Below the pieces are notes generated by a model. The model was given only the letters and a program-made list of their open reading frames with translations. It did not search any database and was not told where the DNA came from. Positions 1 through 8,543 of a stretch of DNA of 64,000 bases are shown piece by piece. A program made the position numbers and the translations under genes. This stretch comes from Mucilaginibacter terrae. GTDB taxonomy: Bacteria > Bacteroidota > Bacteroidia > Sphingobacteriales > Sphingobacteriaceae. Where the stretch lies: positions 4,774,001-4,838,000 of the forward strand of contig NZ_JAVLVU010000001.1 in NCBI RefSeq assembly GCF_031951985.1, given 5' to 3'. Each line of letters starts with the position of its first letter. Position 1 is the stretch's first letter.

Positions 1-865
1 GCAGGCTTGCTTTTTTGTAGATGAATTCTTCGCTTTCGGGCTGATCTATCGCATCAACAATGCGCGATAATACGGCTTCTACATGGCCGTCGTTACCGGT
101 GTAGGTAAACAGATCGCGGTAAAAAAAGCGTTTATCGCTAACTATAATGCTTACCAACAGTCCGTTAGCTGTTTCTCCGCTTACCCGGCAATCGGTTACA
201 GCAATATTGTTTAACAAGGTAGAAGTGCTCAGGCTGTTTAGTGCCAGTTCCGCATCGCGTGTTCCCAATACCACCACCAGTTCTGATACTATTTCGCAAC
301 ACCTGCGATAATCGCCTGCATACTCAATCAGCGCACCCGGGAACATGGATTTTAATAACGCCATTAGTTCTTTAGCCTCGTGCTGCGCCTGTGCATACAG
401 GAATTTACCATTACTGGCCATCCTGAACTCGAGCGATTTGATGATCTCGTCTTGCGTTTTTATACCAAAGCCTTTGGCCTCCACCAAACGGTTTTCATTA
501 CAGGCGTAATAGAGCTCACCTGTGTTTTCGATGCCTAACTGTTTCCATATTATGGCAACCTTTTTGGGGCCGATGCCTTTAATGTTCAGCATTTCGGCAA
601 CACCATCGGGGGTGGCAGCCAGCAGGTCTTCTAAATCTTTAAGGGTACCTGTTTCCTGCAGCTCCTTTATATAGGCCGCAATGCTTTTGCCTACGCCTTT
701 TATCTGGGTAATTTCTTCGAAGCTTTTATCGGCCAGCTGGTAGGGCAGTTTATCAATAGTGAACGAAGCATTGGCAACCGAGCGTATTTTAAACTCGTTT
801 TGCTCATGCAGTTCCATAAATTTAGCCAATAATTTAAGCCGGCCGGCAATAGGTTTATTTTCCAT
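1..865 (-). CDS. polX: DNA polymerase/3'-5' exonuclease PolX, N-terminal part (cut by window edge)
   Basis: The reading frame opens with an ATG at 865 and stays open to the window edge (about 288 codons), so the C-terminal part is missing. The start of the product shows two helix-hairpin-helix stretches, around residues 46-60 (QIKGVGKSIAAYI) and 85-100 (NIKGIGPKKVAII), followed by a nucleotidyltransferase-like region. This matches the beta-type repair polymerase PolX, which in bacteria usually carries a PHP nuclease domain at the C-terminus; that domain would lie outside the window. The role in the family is gap-filling in base excision repair in the cytoplasm. It reads in the same direction as sppA, separated by a hairpin of short repeat units. 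Family assignment is fairly sure; the presence of the PHP domain is inferred. Confidence 0.8.
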   Translation of the reverse strand, partial: MENKPIAGRLKLLAKFMELHEQNEFKIRSVANASFTIDKLPYQLADKSFEEITQIKGVGKSIAAYIKELQETGTLKDLEDLLAATPDGVAEMLNIKGIGPKKVAIIWKQLGIENTGELYYACNENRLVEAKGFGIKTQDEIIKSLEFRMASNGKFLYAQAQHEAKELMALLKSMFPGALIEYAGDYRRCCEIVSELVVVLGTRDAELALNSLSTSTLLNNIAVTDCRVSGETANGLLVSIIVSDKRFFYRDLFTYTGNDGHVEAVLSRIVDAIDQPESEEFIYKKASL

Positions 866-942
866 AGAAACAGTAAGGCTGTAAAAATACAAAAGCCATT
901 CTCAAAGAACAGCTTTTGTTGGTATTTTGTTGTTGGCCGTAG

Positions 943-1013
943 GCCATAGTTAATAGATGATGGTTTATGGTAAGAAGCTTGGCTATGAACTATCATCTAT
1001 GAACCATGAACTT
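943..1013. repeat. Imperfect hairpin built of CCATGAAC-like units
   Basis: The left arm (943-974) and the right arm (979-1013) are imperfect reverse complements around an AAGCTT centre. Each arm is a run of 7-8 nt units such as CTATGAAC, CATCTATG and CCATGAAC. It lies in the 3' flank of sppA and the 5' flank of polX, so it could act as a terminator or mRNA-stability hairpin. The same unit family recurs at 13491-13582, 13819-13920, 51898-51929 and 63087-63118. Confidence 0.6.
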
Positions 1014-1031
1014 CGAAGCAGCGCTTCGCTA

Positions 1032-2807
1032 CTACCACTTCTCCGTAACAAACGGCAAACGTGCTTGCGGTACGCGTATCATACCTTGCAAAGTTTTCAT
1101 TTGCGAGTAGTATTGGTAGCTATCGCCCAGTTCTGATTTTAGCATATGGGTTTTTACACGGGTTTCTACATCGTTAGTAAGACCTTTAAAAAATCCTTTT
1201 TGCTCGGGGTAGGCTACTAATTTATAGTCTTTAAGTTTGGCTTTTTTGGCGGCACTGGCAATGGCATCATTAATGTTGCCTAAACGGTCAACCAACCCAA
1301 TTTTGAGGGCTTGCTCACCGGTCCATACACGGCCCTGGCCTATGCTGTTAATGTATTCCTGGCTCTTTTTACGACCAGTTGCCACGGCTTTGGTAAAATC
1401 ATCATACCCGTGGTTAATTTCATCCTGCAAAATGGCGTGCTCCTCGGGGGTGAGCGGGCGACTAACATCACCTAAATCGGCAAATTTGCCGGTTTTAACG
1501 CCATCGAAGGTAATGCCCAGTTTATTGTTTAAAAAGTTTTGCATGTTGGGCAATATGGCAAATATGCCAATAGAGCCGGTAACAGTATTAGGTTCGGCAA
1601 AAATTGAATCGGCCGCGCACGAGATGTAGTAACCACCCGAAGCAGCATAATCGCCCATTGATACGATAACCGGTTTAACCTTTTTGGTGAGGCTAACCTC
1701 GCGCCATATCACATCAGATGCCAGCGAACTACCACCCGGAGAGTTTACACGTAAAACTACGGCTTTAACCTTATCATTTAAACGTGCCTTACGCAATGCT
1801 GCTGATATGCGCTCTGAACCGATGGTGTTATCATCGCCCTGGCCACCGTTAATTTCGCCCGAGGCATATATCATGGCAATCTGGTTACCCGAGTCTTTAT
1901 CCTTGTCGCCGGTTTCGTCGGCACCGCTGTCTTTGGCGTAAGCGGCAAGGTCAACACCTTTTAAATCTTTGCTCAGGCTAATATCGGTGCGTTTTTTTAA
2001 CTCGTCGAGTACCTCATCCTTGTATTTTAAACCGTCAACCAGTTTATATTTTAGGGCATCGGCAGGGTAGTGTACGCGCAACTCGTTAGCCATAACGTAC
2101 AGGCTGTCTTTACTAATTTTACGGCTGGTGCTAACACCGGTTAAAAACTGGTTATATAACGAGCCTAAGTACGAAGTAACCTGCTGGCGGTTGGCATCGC
2201 TCATTTTATTTAAAAAGAAAGGTTCAACCGCGCTTTTGTAGGTTCCTACCTTTATGATCTGTGCTTCGATGCCCAGTTTATCAAGCGCACCTTTAAAGAA
2301 GGTAATTTGTGAACTCATGCCTGCAAATTCAAAAATTCCTTTAGGGTTAATATAAACCTTATCGGCTACGGATGCCAGGTAGTAAAAGCCCTGGGTATAA
2401 ACTTCAGAATAGGCGATGATAAACTTCTTTGATTTCTTAAAGTCGATAAGTGCATTCCGGATTTCTTCGGCAGTGGCCTGGCCGGCCATCAGGTAACTAT
2501 CGGTAAGGTATATACCTTTAATATGATCGTCGGTTTTGGCTTTTTTAATGCTGGCCAAAATATCATTAAGGCCCAATTGCTTTTCTTCTTCAAAGCCTAA
2601 AAAATCAAGTCCGGCAAGCGGATTATTAGGTGTGCGCTCGGGTATGTTGGTTTTTAACGATATGGTAAGTATCGAATTATCTTCGACCGTAACCTTTTTA
2701 TCGCTTGTGGCCGTGGCTATAATACCTATAACTACAAACAACATAATAACACCCACCGCAATCATGCCCACAATAGTAGCCAGTACGAACTTGAAAAATT
2801 GTTTCAT
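1032..2807 (-). CDS. sppA: Signal peptide peptidase SppA, 67K type
   Basis: Membrane-bound serine protease that degrades signal peptides after they leave secretory preproteins. The 591-residue length fits the long two-domain type. An N-terminal membrane segment spans roughly residues 7-30. The catalytic lysine is expected at Lys191 in GTYKSAVEPF (N-terminal repeat) and the nucleophile at Ser390 in YAASGGYYI (C-terminal repeat), matching the Lys/Ser dyad of the E. coli protein. A VNSPGGS motif lies at about 355-360. The gene is divergent from folK, with an 86-bp shared upstream region carrying a consensus -7 box. Confidence 0.95.
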   Translation of the reverse strand: MKQFFKFVLATIVGMIAVGVIMLFVVIGIIATATSDKKVTVEDNSILTISLKTNIPERTPNNPLAGLDFLGFEEEKQLGLNDILASIKKAKTDDHIKGIYLTDSYLMAGQATAEEIRNALIDFKKSKKFIIAYSEVYTQGFYYLASVADKVYINPKGIFEFAGMSSQITFFKGALDKLGIEAQIIKVGTYKSAVEPFFLNKMSDANRQQVTSYLGSLYNQFLTGVSTSRKISKDSLYVMANELRVHYPADALKYKLVDGLKYKDEVLDELKKRTDISLSKDLKGVDLAAYAKDSGADETGDKDKDSGNQIAMIYASGEINGGQGDDNTIGSERISAALRKARLNDKVKAVVLRVNSPGGSSLASDVIWREVSLTKKVKPVIVSMGDYAASGGYYISCAADSIFAEPNTVTGSIGIFAILPNMQNFLNNKLGITFDGVKTGKFADLGDVSRPLTPEEHAILQDEINHGYDDFTKAVATGRKKSQEYINSIGQGRVWTGEQALKIGLVDRLGNINDAIASAAKKAKLKDYKLVAYPEQKGFFKGLTNDVETRVKTHMLKSELGDSYQYYSQMKTLQGMIRVPQARLPFVTEKW

Positions 2808-2833
2808 TAACTATTATAAATGATTTAACTATG

Positions 2834-2841
2834 CAAACTTA
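2834..2841 (-). promoter_or_regulatory. Putative -7 box (TAAGTTTG) for sppA
   Basis: On the minus strand TAAGTTTG matches the Bacteroidota -7 consensus TAnnTTTG exactly and sits 27 nt before the sppA ATG. A TTG at the usual -33 spacing is not evident, so this is a moderate call. Confidence 0.4.
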
Positions 2842-2893
2842 ATAATTGGTACAATATAATGTTTAGAGTACTCCATATAATATTTGTTACAAC

Positions 2894-3379
2894 ATGATAG
2901 GCGTTTATTTACTGTTGGGTAGTAACCTGGGCAACCGGCAATTGTTTTTACAACAAGCCATAAATCACATTGAAGCCGAGGCAGGTCCTGTTATCAAGAA
3001 ATCGGGCTTATATGAAACCCAAAGCTGGGGTAAAAATGACGCCCCCGATTATTTAAACCAGGTATTGTTAATACACACCACATTGGCTGCCCCGGCTTTA
3101 TTGAACAAATTGCTTGATATTGAGTTGTTACTGGGTAGGGTACGTGAAGAAAAGTGGGGGGCGCGGGTGATAGATATTGATATTTTATTTTACGATGATG
3201 AGATCATTGATTCTCCTGATCTTAAAATACCGCACCCGGAATTACACAAGCGCCGTTTTACTTTAGAACCTTTAGCCGAAATTGCACCCAACTTTAAACA
3301 TCCTGTGTTTAAAGTTGATATTGAAGTACTTAAAAATAATTTACAGGATAAATTAGAAGTAAAAAAAATCTATTTTTGA
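2894..3379 (+). CDS. folK: 2-amino-4-hydroxy-6-hydroxymethyldihydropteridine diphosphokinase
   Basis: Transfers pyrophosphate from ATP to 6-hydroxymethyl-dihydropterin in folate biosynthesis, in the cytosol. The 161 residues are the size of a stand-alone HPPK. Visible signatures are the N-terminal GSNLG (9-13), the metal-binding RVIDIDILFYDD with Asp94 and Asp96, and the family motif HPELHKRRFTLEPLAEIAP near 114-132. The gene is followed after 21 bp by an Hpt-domain gene on the same strand, so the two probably share a transcript that ends at the hairpin at 3795-3825. Confidence 0.95.
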   Translation: MIGVYLLLGSNLGNRQLFLQQAINHIEAEAGPVIKKSGLYETQSWGKNDAPDYLNQVLLIHTTLAAPALLNKLLDIELLLGRVREEKWGARVIDIDILFYDDEIIDSPDLKIPHPELHKRRFTLEPLAEIAPNFKHPVFKVDIEVLKNNLQDKLEVKKIYF

Positions 3380-3400
3380 AATAACAATTATTAAACCCCT

Positions 3401-3766
3401 ATGGCCGAGAACCAAACAGACCTTGACTTATCATTTTTATACGAAATTGCCGATGGCAGCGACGAGTTTATTGTAGAATCGATTGATATGTTTTTACAGC
3501 AAACGCCAATGCTCATTAGTGAAATAGGTGAGGCCATTGCTGCCCAAAACTGGAACACGGCCGGTGCAGCAGCGCATAAGTTAAAACCTAACCTTGGCTT
3601 TTTTGGAATGCACACCACGCAGGGCATGATGCAGGATATTGAGCACATGGCTAAAAACGGTGCCCCTGATGCAAGTGCTTTAAAAGAAAAGTATGAAACC
3701 GCTAAGGAGCTTATCGAAGCTAATTTGTTAGATTTAGAAAAGATCAGAGCAGAGAAAAGCGCGTAA
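3401..3766 (+). CDS. Hpt (histidine phosphotransfer) domain protein
   Basis: A 121-residue stand-alone phosphotransfer protein. His59 in AAAHKLKPNLGFFGM is the expected phosphorylated residue, set in an all-helical four-helix-bundle pattern. Such proteins relay phosphate between hybrid kinases and response regulators in the cytoplasm. No kinase or regulator partner is adjacent; the gene simply follows folK. The assignment rests on the Hpt motif and size; the pathway it serves cannot be read from this context. Confidence 0.85.
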   Translation: MAENQTDLDLSFLYEIADGSDEFIVESIDMFLQQTPMLISEIGEAIAAQNWNTAGAAAHKLKPNLGFFGMHTTQGMMQDIEHMAKNGAPDASALKEKYETAKELIEANLLDLEKIRAEKSA

Positions 3767-3794
3767 GTTATTTGTGCTTTGATGATATTTAGGT

Positions 3795-3825
3795 AGAGAC
3801 ACAATACGTTGTGTCTCTTTTTTTG
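3795..3825 (+). terminator. Rho-independent terminator after folK-Hpt
   Basis: A perfect 10-bp stem (AGAGACACAA at 3795-3804 and TTGTGTCTCT at 3809-3818) with a TACG tetraloop is followed by a run of T, 29 bp after the Hpt stop codon. Confidence 0.85.
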
Positions 3826-3856
3826 TACCCCCGATCTCGAGAAAGTACACAAAAAA

Positions 3857-3940
3857 CGTCATTGCGAGGAACGAAGCAATCTCTGAACCGGGTATAACCA
3901 CCTTGCATAAGCAGAGATTGCTTCGTTCCTCGCAATGACG
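3857..3940. repeat. CGTCATTGCGAGG palindromic dispersed repeat, copy 1
   Basis: Perfect 29-bp inverted arms (3857-3885 and 3912-3940) enclose a 26-nt loop. The arms start with CGTCATTGCGAGGAACGAAG. Related copies in this window lie at 5461-5532, 12688-12797, 18952-19091 and 22284-22370, with half copies at 8488-8518 and 28525-28553. This is a small REP/MITE-like element widespread in bacterial intergenic DNA; no coding capacity is seen. Confidence 0.85.
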
Positions 3941-4005
3941 CGATGAGAAGTAATATTATATTTTCTAACTCCCTCACATTTGGAGAGGGTTCGGGGGGGG
4001 GGCTG

Positions 4006-4257
4006 CTAAACCGCAGTTACCGTAAAGCTATAGCTTTCCATAATTAAGTTGGCTAACAGGCTTTTACAAGCTTGCTCAACTTTTTCGGATGCGGCGGCTT
4101 CGCTTTCGGCTTCAATTTCTAAGGAGATGTGTTTGCCAATGCGTACATTTTGAATTTCGGCCAGTCCAAGGTTTTTCATGCTGCCGGTTACGGCTTTACC
4201 TTGAGGGTCAAGAATTTCTTTTTTTGGCATTACGTCAATTTCGGCCTGGAATTTCAT
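4006..4257 (-). CDS. purS: Phosphoribosylformylglycinamidine synthase subunit PurS
   Basis: Small dimeric subunit that joins PurL and PurQ in the fourth step of de novo purine synthesis (FGAR to FGAM). From the ATG at 4257 (MKFQAEIDVMPK) the product is 83 residues, the normal size. The family pattern is visible: an N-terminal strand, KEILDPQGKAV near residue 12-22, then LGLAEIQNVRIGKHI, ending in a strand YSFTVTAV. An upstream TTG at 4269 would add four residues but is less likely. The start overlaps the 3' end of pssA by 23 bp, so the two are translationally linked. Confidence 0.9.
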   Translation of the reverse strand: MKFQAEIDVMPKKEILDPQGKAVTGSMKNLGLAEIQNVRIGKHISLEIEAESEAAASEKVEQACKSLLANLIMESYSFTVTAV

Positions 4258-4993
4258 ACTGTTTGGCAAATCTAATTTGAATGATGGATAAGGCGATATA
4301 CATTACTATGATCGCCGGAATTGCGGCAAATTTAAAAAACAATATCAGAATTGCCGAAAACAGCAGCAATAAATAGCGGTAAATATTTCGCTGAACATCG
4401 CGGTTCTTAAATTTAAGCGACATTAGCGGCAATTCGATCACCAGCATGGTACACATAATGAGTACAAAAAATGCCAGGAAAAAGGGATTAAGTATAAACT
4501 GGGTAAAAAATGTGTACTGGTCTTTCAGTATCAACGGAAACGACCCGATCAGAATGGCGTTAGCCGGGGTAGGCAAGCCAATAAAGCTATCGGTTTGGCG
4601 TTCGTCATTATTAAACTTAGCCAGCCTCAATGCCGAAAATACAGGTATTAAAAAGGCGATATAATTTAAATAGGTACTTACGCCTTCTATTTGCGGGGCC
4701 TGTAAAAACAGGCGGTACATAATAAAGGAGGGAAGCACACCAAAGCTAACCACATCGGCCAGCGAGTCGAGGTCTTTACCAATTAGCGAAAAGGCTTTAA
4801 GTACACGGGAGGCCAGTCCATCAAAAAAATCAAATATGGCAGCTAAAAAAATACAGTATGCAGCAAATACCAGGTTGTCCTGAAAGGCAACGAAAACTAT
4901 CCCCACGCATCCACTAAACAGGTTGGCACAGGTAATGGCGTTGGGTACATGTTTCTGAACGCGATTCCTCATTTCGGCGTTGAAGATAGCCAA
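4235..4993 (-). CDS. pssA: CDP-diacylglycerol--serine O-phosphatidyltransferase
   Basis: Makes phosphatidylserine from CDP-diacylglycerol and serine, the first committed step toward phosphatidylethanolamine, in the inner membrane. The CDP-alcohol phosphotransferase signature is present at residues 58-80: Asp58-Gly59, Arg63, Gly72, Asp76 and Asp80, followed by FG. The protein (252 residues) has several hydrophobic segments typical of the family. It overlaps purS, an operon arrangement with no obvious biochemical link. Confidence 0.92.
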   Translation of the reverse strand: MAIFNAEMRNRVQKHVPNAITCANLFSGCVGIVFVAFQDNLVFAAYCIFLAAIFDFFDGLASRVLKAFSLIGKDLDSLADVVSFGVLPSFIMYRLFLQAPQIEGVSTYLNYIAFLIPVFSALRLAKFNNDERQTDSFIGLPTPANAILIGSFPLILKDQYTFFTQFILNPFFLAFFVLIMCTMLVIELPLMSLKFKNRDVQRNIYRYLLLLFSAILILFFKFAAIPAIIVMYIALSIIQIRFAKQYEIPGRN

Positions 4994-5140
4994 ATATTGT
5001 TAACCATGTATGAACATTGTGTTATTGGCTATAAATCCTAACGGTATTTTAATCTGGTTGTTTGACGAAGAGTTAAACAAAAACGATTGATTGAGCCGTG
5101 TGATACTAATGTAATATTGTGAGGTTATGGTACACAAGCA

Positions 5141-5260
5141 GTCATGCTGAACTTGTTTCAGTACCTCACAGGATAGGTAGTATTCGACCCAAGGAGATAT
5201 CTTTTTTAAGCGGACAGGCTTACCTATTCGAAAAGATTTCTCTCTACGTTCGAAATGACA
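5141..5260. repeat. Dispersed intergenic element with GTCATGCTGAAC / GTTCGAAATGAC ends
   Basis: The element starts GTCATGCTGAACTTG and ends AGATTTCTCTCTACGTTCGAAATGACA, its ends being imperfect inverted repeats. The same right-hand end recurs at 28471-28508. No reading frame is supported. The gap from 4994 to 5588 between pssA and rho is made of this and three further repeats. Confidence 0.6.
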
Positions 5261-5278
5261 AAGTAGTTGTTAGTTAAG

Positions 5279-5313
5279 TCACTCATTCACCCACTCACTC
5301 ATTCACTAATTAA
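5279..5313. repeat. Short tandem units of CTCATTCA type
   Basis: A run of 8-10 nt units (ACTCATTCACCCACTCACTC and on) close to perfect tandem repetition. The reverse-complement unit (GAATGAGTGAGT) recurs in the prophage at 63033-63063. Confidence 0.55.
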
Positions 5314-5318
5314 CAATT

Positions 5319-5415
5319 GGGCGTTTCCGCCTCAGGCGGACCGAGCTATCCATTACAACCCATCGTTCCGCTATGCTACACTGTGAGGGTTTCGCTTTTA
5401 TCGCTAACGCAAACT
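5319..5415. repeat. Dispersed GC-palindrome element (GGGCGTTTCC...CTAACGC)
   Basis: Contains the 15-bp palindrome TCCGCCTCAGGCGGA at 5326-5340, which also occurs at 27955-27969, and then a run ending in TCGCTAACGC. This type of intergenic element is familiar from Bacteroidota genomes but has no coding potential. Confidence 0.5.
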
Positions 5416-5460
5416 GCGAAAAATACACGTAATACCTTATTTTTAGTCTATAATAAAAAA

Positions 5461-5532
5461 CGTCATTGCGAGGTACGAAGCAATCTCTGCGGTTGCAAGG
5501 CGGTTATGCCTGCTTCGTACCTCGCAATGACG
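5461..5532. repeat. CGTCATTGCGAGG palindromic repeat, copy 2
   Basis: Perfect 22-bp inverted arms at 5461-5482 and 5511-5532, between pssA and the 3' end of rho. Confidence 0.8.
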
Positions 5533-5588
5533 CGTGGAATATTATAGATAGCCTGTGGTTGGTGTTGTCACCAACCACCCAGGCCGGG

Positions 5589-7349
5589 TTACGAATTCAT
5601 CGATACCAAAAACTCTTCGTTGGTTTTGGTGCCGCGTATTTGTGCCTGTAAAAACTCCATCGATTCGATTGAGTTCATATCAGCCAGGTGATTACGTAAT
5701 ATCCAGATGCGTTGAAGCGTTTCGCGGTCTAACAACAGGTCATCGCGACGGGTACTTGATGCTGTAATATCAATAGCCGGGAAGATACGTTTGTTAGATA
5801 ACTTACGATCCAGCTGTAACTCCATGTTACCGGTACCTTTAAACTCTTCAAAAATAACCTCATCCATTTTAGAGCCGGTTTCGGTAAGGGCTGTTGCTAT
5901 AATGGTTAACGAGCCGCCGTCTTCAATGTTACGGGCCGCACCAAAGAAACGCTTAGGTTTGTGCAAGGCGTTGGCATCAACACCGCCCGATAATATTTTA
6001 CCAGATGCAGGTGCTACGGTATTGTAAGCACGGGCCAAACGGGTGATCGAGTCGAGCAGGATAACCACATCATGACCACATTCTACCATACGTTTTGCTT
6101 TTTCGAGCACAATGTTGGCAATTTTTACGTGACGCTCGGCCGGTTCATCAAAGGTTGATGATACCACCTCGGCGCGTACGCTGCGAGCCATATCGGTAAC
6201 CTCCTCAGGGCGTTCGTCTATGAGTAATATAATGAGGTATACTTCAGGGTGGTTTTTGGCAATGGCATTGGCCACATCCTTTAGTAACATAGTTTTACCG
6301 GTTTTAGGCTGCGCCACAATTAAACCACGCTGACCTTTACCAATTGGCGAAAACAGGTCCATAATTCGGGTTGAATAGTTACCACCATCGGTAAACAAAT
6401 TCAAACGTTCTGACGGGAACAACGGCGTTAAGTGATCAAAAGGTACACGGTCACGCACTTCGGCAGGTACACGGCCATTAATAGCCTCTACACGCACCAA
6501 TGGAAAGTATTTTTCTCCTTCTTTTGGCGGACGGATGCTACCGCGAACGGTATCACCGGTTTTTAAGCCAAAAAGTTTAATCTGCGATTGTGATACGTAA
6601 ATATCATCAGGAGAGGTCAAATAGTTATAATCAGATGAGCGGAGGAAACCGTAGCCATCGGGCATAATTTCCAGTACGCCTTCGTTAACAATAACGTTGT
6701 CAAAGTCGAGGTTGATCTCTTCTTTTTTACTGTCGCGATTGTTATCGCGGTTATTTTCACGCTGTTGCTGACCGTTCTCGCGTTGTTGATTATTGTTATC
6801 ACGCTGTTGGTTGTTTTCGCGTGGTTGCTGGTTTTGACCCTCGCGCGGGTTACCAGGTTGACGGCGATCGCGCTGCTCAAATTTTTGAGTACGCGGACGC
6901 ACACCTTGCTCAACAAATTGCGTTGCGAAAGGGGTATGGGTGCCTTCGGTAGGGGCGGTAACGGCCTCCACATCGTTTGGCGTGCCTGCAACGGCAGTTT
7001 CTGCCTGTACAATAGGCTCTGGCGCTGCAAATAAATCTACAGCTGGAGTAGCTTCGGCTTCTGCGCCTGCAGGAGTTTTGGCTTTTAAAGTACGGGTACG
7101 TTTGCGGGGTTTATCGTCGGCTGCGGCTTCTTCATCAGCAGGTGATGCCTGGGCGGCAGGTGCATTATCGTAATTATTATTTAGTACTGATTGTTGAGTC
7201 CTTGCGGTTTCAATAAGCTGTTCTTGTTCTTTAATACGGGTTACCAGTTGGGCTTTGCGCAACTCGTCGGCTTCGGCAATACCCAAATCTTTAGCCATTT
7301 GACGCAATTCTGACACTAATTTGTCATTCAATTCGGTTTTCTCGGGCAT
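5589..7349 (-). CDS. rho: Transcription termination factor Rho with long disordered N-terminal extension
   Basis: Hexameric RNA-dependent ATPase that ends transcription and releases transcripts. The C-terminal part is canonical: an RNA-binding domain from about 215 to 295, Walker A (AQPKTGKTMLL), Walker B region (VVILLDSITRLARAYN), Q-loop and R-loop regions (SGGVDANALHKPKRFFGAARN). With 586 residues it is much longer than the roughly 420-residue E. coli protein. The extra part, about 50-215, is Ala/Glu/Pro-rich and then extremely Gln/Asn/Arg-rich (PGNPREGQNQQPRENNQQRD and similar). Such inserts are common in Bacteroidota Rho, where phase separation has been reported for a homologue. A helical Rho N-terminal domain (DLGIAEADELRKAQLVTRI) is retained at the very start. 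Confidence 0.96.
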   Translation of the reverse strand: MPEKTELNDKLVSELRQMAKDLGIAEADELRKAQLVTRIKEQEQLIETARTQQSVLNNNYDNAPAAQASPADEEAAADDKPRKRTRTLKAKTPAGAEAEATPAVDLFAAPEPIVQAETAVAGTPNDVEAVTAPTEGTHTPFATQFVEQGVRPRTQKFEQRDRRQPGNPREGQNQQPRENNQQRDNNNQQRENGQQQRENNRDNNRDSKKEEINLDFDNVIVNEGVLEIMPDGYGFLRSSDYNYLTSPDDIYVSQSQIKLFGLKTGDTVRGSIRPPKEGEKYFPLVRVEAINGRVPAEVRDRVPFDHLTPLFPSERLNLFTDGGNYSTRIMDLFSPIGKGQRGLIVAQPKTGKTMLLKDVANAIAKNHPEVYLIILLIDERPEEVTDMARSVRAEVVSSTFDEPAERHVKIANIVLEKAKRMVECGHDVVILLDSITRLARAYNTVAPASGKILSGGVDANALHKPKRFFGAARNIEDGGSLTIIATALTETGSKMDEVIFEEFKGTGNMELQLDRKLSNKRIFPAIDITASSTRRDDLLLDRETLQRIWILRNHLADMNSIESMEFLQAQIRGTKTNEEFLVSMNS

Positions 7350-7638
7350 GGGGGTGAATTAAAAATTCAAAAAGGGATAAATTTGATTATTTATTTTATA
7401 CGAAAATTAGTCTTGCTGCTGTAATGCACCTTGATTAAAATAGTTAATGTATTGTAAGCAACGTGGGAATTTTTACAACTTTTCTTTAGTGCAAGAAAAA
7501 TTTAGTGTTGGAAACGCTGCAATAGTAACCAATAATTTTAAAATGCACAATTATTTTAAAAAATAGTTACACAACGCTAACACTTCGGGCTATTTTTAGT
7601 TTTTTTGCCGGGCAAAAAATATTCATTTTCTTAATATT
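7350..7638. other. Divergent rho/pyrF intergenic region
   Basis: 289 bp, very A/T-rich, must hold the promoters of both rho and pyrF. On the minus strand TAATTTTCG near 7400-7412 is one mismatch from the TAnnTTTG box. The long leader before rho would allow autoregulation, but no conserved structure is recognised. Confidence 0.3.
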
Positions 7639-8472
7639 ATGCTTTCACGCCAGCAGCTCATCAGTCAAATTAAACAAAAAAAATCTTTTTTGTGTGTAGG
7701 TTTAGATACCGACCTTGAAAAAATACCGGCCTTTTTACATGAGTATGAAGACCCGATTTTTGAGTTTAACAAACGCATTATTGATGCCACTGCCGATTTA
7801 TGTGTGGCCTACAAACCCAACGCTGCTTTTTATGAAACCTACGGCGTTAAAGGCTTGCAAAGCCTTATTAAAACTTACGAATACTTGCCCAAAGAATGCC
7901 TGAGCATTATAGATGCCAAGCGCGGCGACATAGGCAACACCAGCGACCGCTACGCCCGTGCCTTTTTTGATGAAAAAGCCAGCGGTATGGGCTTTGATGC
8001 CATTACCATTACCCCTTACATGGGGCACGATAGCATTACCCCATACTTAGCATACGAGGGCAAGTGGATCATTGTACTGGCATTAACCTCATCCGTTGGT
8101 AGTCATGATTTTCAGTACCTGCAAACTAACGAGGGCTTGCTGCATGAAGCCGTTATTAATAAGGTAAACACTTTGGGTGGTACCGACCGCATTATGTTTG
8201 TAGTAGGCGCCACCAAAGGCCAGGAGTTTGAAAACATACGCAAACATGCACCCAACAACTTTTTATTAGTTCCTGGCGTTGGTGCACAGGGTGGTAGCCT
8301 GGAAGATGTGTGCCGTTATGGTATGACGAAAGAGTGCGGCTTGTTGGTAAATTCATCACGCTCCATTATATACGCATCCAACGGTACCGATTTTGCCGAC
8401 GCTGCCCGTGAAGAGGCTTTGAAGTTGCAGGAGCAAATGGTAGTTGAGTTAGAGAAGGCTGGGATAATTTAG
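7639..8472 (+). CDS. pyrF: Orotidine-5'-phosphate decarboxylase (type 2)
   Basis: Catalyses the last step of UMP synthesis, decarboxylation of OMP. The 277-residue length and the catalytic string IIDAKRGDIGNTSDRYA with Asp92, Lys94 and Asp97 are those of the longer type 2 family. An N-terminal FLCVGLDTDLEKIP supplies the first Asp of the TIM barrel, and the phosphate-binding end lies near VPGVGAQGG. pyrD lies 18 kb away, so pyrimidine genes are scattered here. Confidence 0.95.
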   Translation: MLSRQQLISQIKQKKSFLCVGLDTDLEKIPAFLHEYEDPIFEFNKRIIDATADLCVAYKPNAAFYETYGVKGLQSLIKTYEYLPKECLSIIDAKRGDIGNTSDRYARAFFDEKASGMGFDAITITPYMGHDSITPYLAYEGKWIIVLALTSSVGSHDFQYLQTNEGLLHEAVINKVNTLGGTDRIMFVVGATKGQEFENIRKHAPNNFLLVPGVGAQGGSLEDVCRYGMTKECGLLVNSSRSIIYASNGTDFADAAREEALKLQEQMVVELEKAGII

Positions 8473-8487
8473 TTCCATAGTAAGCCA

Positions 8488-8518
8488 CGTCATTGCGAGG
8501 TACGAAGCAATCTCTGCG
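8488..8518 (+). repeat. Half copy of the CGTCATTGCGAGG repeat
   Basis: Only the left arm (CGTCATTGCGAGGTACGAAG and 11 more bases) is present just after pyrF; the complementary arm is missing. Confidence 0.6.
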
Positions 8519-8543
8519 AAAGTTGGGTTGTGCAATGACTTAT

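Noticed and set aside
3963..4004. Hairpin-like CTCCCTCACATTTGGAGAGG followed by a long G run
   Set aside because: Possibly another dispersed repeat, but only weak relatives (49889-49915, 49990-50010) were seen, so it is not listed.
5279..5313. Short repeats considered as a CRISPR array
   Set aside because: Units are 8-10 nt, contiguous and without spacers; no cas genes are present. The same holds for all short-unit repeats in the window.
6617..7030. 137-codon frame inside rho on the same strand
   Set aside because: It is a shadow of the Gln/Asn/Arg-rich rho region in another frame, with no independent start signal.
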